From an uncultured Clostridia bacterium (GTDB taxonomy: Bacteria; Bacillota; Clostridia; Oscillospirales; Acutalibacteraceae): a stretch of DNA of 49,993 nucleotides. Shown one piece after another: positions 48,421 through 49,993 of the stretch. The stretch is taken from assembly GCA_946185345.1 (NCBI GenBank), contig CAMHJC010000005.1, positions 1 through 49,993 of the forward strand, written 5' to 3'. The notes under the pieces are model-generated. The model was not told the origin of the DNA and searched no databases. It saw only the letters and a program-made list of their open reading frames with translations. How positions within the stretch are numbered: position 1 is the stretch's first letter; each line of letters opens with the position of its first letter. Both the position numbers and the translations under genes were made by a program.

Positions 48421-49956
48421 ATGGATCATCAGAAAATTCTTGTTCTGGATTTTGGCGGACAGTACAACCAGTTAATTGCCAGACGAGTGCGTGATCTTGG
48501 CGTATATGCCGAGGTGAAGCCTTATACCACTCCACTTGAAGCTATTAAGGCGGAGGGATACATTGGCGTGATTTTCACAGGCGGCCCGAACAGCGTATAT
48601 GATGATAATTCCCCGAAGTATTCCACTGAAATATTTGAGCTTGGTATTCCTGTGCTGGGTATTTGTTACGGTGCTCAGCTGATGGCCTATCTCCTCGGAG
48701 GAGATGTCAAAGCCGCTCCGGTGAGGGAATACGGAAAGATCGAAATCAATGCGGACAAGTCATCTCCGCTTTTTTCGCAGGTCGATGAAAAGACCGTCGT
48801 ATGGATGAGCCACACCGACTACATTGCCGAACTGCCGGAAGGATTCAATGCCACCGCCCGGAGCAGTTCATGCCCGGTTGCGGCCATGGAAAACAGATCA
48901 CGCAATCTGTACGCCGTGCAGTTCCACCTCGAAGTGCAGCATACCGCCGAAGGAGACAAGATGCTCCGTTCCTTCCTTTATGATGTGTGTAAGGCAGCCG
49001 GCGATTGGACGATGAATTCCTTTGTGGAGGAGACAGTTGCGGCTCTCAGGGATAAAATAGGAGATAAGAAGGTGCTTTGCGCTCTTTCAGGAGGAGTGGA
49101 CAGTTCCGTAGCCGCCGTCATGATACATAAAGCGGTAGGCAAGCAGCTCACCTGTATATTTGTGGACAACGGACTTCTCCGCAAGAATGAAGGAGATGAA
49201 GTCGAAAAAGTATTCAAGGAGCAGTTTGACATCAATATGATCCGCGTCAACGCGCAGGAGCGCTTCTTAAGCAGATTGGCGGGAAAGACAGAACCCGAAC
49301 AGAAGCGAAAGGCAATCGGAGAGGAATTTATCAGAGTATTTGAAGCCGAGGCAAAGAAGCTCGGTAAGGTGGATTATCTGGTGCAGGGAACGATTTATCC
49401 GGATGTCATTGAGAGCGGCGCAGGCGATGCGGCCAACATCAAGAGCCACCACAATGTCGGCGGTCTGCCGGAGCATGTGGATTTTGAGGAAATTATCGAG
49501 CCGCTCCGTTATCTCTTCAAGGATGAAGTTCGCAGAGCAGGACTGGAACTCGGCATTCCGGAAAATCTGGTATTCCGTCAGCCGTTCCCCGGCCCCGGAT
49601 TGGCTGTCCGCTGCCTCGGTGAAATCACGGAGTACAAGCTGAATATTCTCAGAGAGGCCGATGCCATCTTCCGTGAGGAAATTGCCAAGGCAGGACTTGA
49701 CAGAGATATCAATCAATATTTTGCAGTGCTGACCGATATGCGTTCCGTCGGCGTTATGGGTGACGCAAGGACGTATGATTATACAGTTGCGCTTCGTGCC
49801 GTCAATACGACAGATTTCATGACCGCCGACTGGGCGAGAATTCCGTATGATGTGCTGGAAATTGCATCCAACCGCATTGTCAATGAGGTCGGACATATCA
49901 ACCGCATTGTCTACGACATCACCAGCAAGCCCCCCGCAACCATCGAGTGGGAATAG
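48421..49956 (+). CDS. guaA: GMP synthase (glutamine-hydrolysing)
   Basis: 511 residues from ATG 48421 ([26 protein letters not shown]), with AAAGGAATG upstream; the track's ACG-region start at 48394 is not supported. The class I glutaminase has the nucleophile in [15 protein letters not shown] and the His/Glu pair in FHLEVQHT, where HPE is usual. The ATP pyrophosphatase has [19 protein letters not shown], and the C-terminal dimerisation domain ends with PPATIEWE. It converts XMP to GMP with glutamine nitrogen. It ends 37 bases before the window edge; those bases show nothing supportable. Confidence 0.97.
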   Translation: MDHQKILVLDFGGQYNQLIARRVRDLGVYAEVKPYTTPLEAIKAEGYIGVIFTGGPNSVYDDNSPKYSTEIFELGIPVLGICYGAQLMAYLLGGDVKAAPVREYGKIEINADKSSPLFSQVDEKTVVWMSHTDYIAELPEGFNATARSSSCPVAAMENRSRNLYAVQFHLEVQHTAEGDKMLRSFLYDVCKAAGDWTMNSFVEETVAALRDKIGDKKVLCALSGGVDSSVAAVMIHKAVGKQLTCIFVDNGLLRKNEGDEVEKVFKEQFDINMIRVNAQERFLSRLAGKTEPEQKRKAIGEEFIRVFEAEAKKLGKVDYLVQGTIYPDVIESGAGDAANIKSHHNVGGLPEHVDFEEIIEPLRYLFKDEVRRAGLELGIPENLVFRQPFPGPGLAVRCLGEITEYKLNILREADAIFREEIAKAGLDRDINQYFAVLTDMRSVGVMGDARTYDYTVALRAVNTTDFMTADWARIPYDVLEIASNRIVNEVGHINRIVYDITSKPPATIEWE

Positions 49957-49993
49957 TGGAAATTTAACCAAAAAAGTCCGGGAAGCCCCTATA

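Overview
The window looks like chromosome of an anaerobic, spore-forming Clostridia bacterium, most likely an Oscillospiraceae/Ruminococcus-type gut organism. The reasons are a glmS ribozyme of the Firmicutes type, a scpA-scpB-DUF2953-gerW-D,D-carboxypeptidase-rluB cluster, LTA-synthase-like enzymes, an M16 YfmF/YfmH pair, strong SD sites and occasional GTG/TTG starts, together with oxygen-sensitive enzymes (radical SAM, ferredoxin-thioredoxin reductase-like). No taxon can be fixed from the sequence alone. There is no phage, integrase, transposase, CRISPR array, rRNA or tRNA that I can see.

Layout. 1-6.3 kb: a plus-strand run of a repeat-rich membrane protein (cut by the window edge), the yfmF/yfmH M16 pair, lgt, an acidic-tail membrane protein and folD, closed by a two-way terminator. 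6.3-10.8 kb: a minus-strand run of a GT2-GtrA fusion, lepA, a small membrane protein with 45-bp tandem repeats, and an exported Ig-like protein. 10.9-12.7 kb: a pair of bacterial PH-domain membrane proteins (YdbS/YdbT-like). 12.8-14.9 kb: glmS under a glmS ribozyme. 15.0-17.7 kb: an ArsR/SmtB zinc sensor with its own operator, then a Zn/Cd P-type ATPase. 17.8-20.6 kb: two lipoproteins flanking a PadR/HAAS pair. 20.8-27.4 kb: site-2 protease, scpA, scpB, DUF2953, gerW, D,D-carboxypeptidase, rluB-like pseudouridine synthase and a small unknown protein, interrupted by two modular intergenic repeat elements. 27.5-30.8 kb: a three-gene biotin-dependent carboxyl-transfer operon that looks like a 12S/1.3S/5S transcarboxylase. 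30.9-32.9 kb: a repeat element and a compact operon of two related small lipobox peptides plus a radical SAM/SPASM enzyme. 33-37.2 kb: two tandem LTA-synthase-like paralogues. 37.4-41.8 kb: GH133 glycogen debranching enzyme, metA (acetyl type), leuB. 41.9-45.5 kb: M16C peptidase, FTR-like iron-sulfur protein and an FMN-type oxidoreductase. 45.6-48.2 kb: copper ATPase with an in-frame CopZ domain. 48.4-50 kb: guaA.

The best candidate for an undescribed system is the 31.2-32.9 kb operon. Two small proteins share a leader motif (KKIxSYxxGY), a hydrophobic stretch ending in a lipobox-like Cys, and a repeated acidic TLxGxxxYLP-like motif, and they sit directly before a full radical SAM/SPASM enzyme. 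This suggests a RiPP-like modified lipopeptide. Other notable points are the transcarboxylase operon without a sodium pump or biotin carboxylase, an internal ribosome-binding site that could release free CopZ from the copA gene, and a family of mosaic intergenic elements built from heptamer tandem repeats and shared palindromic modules.
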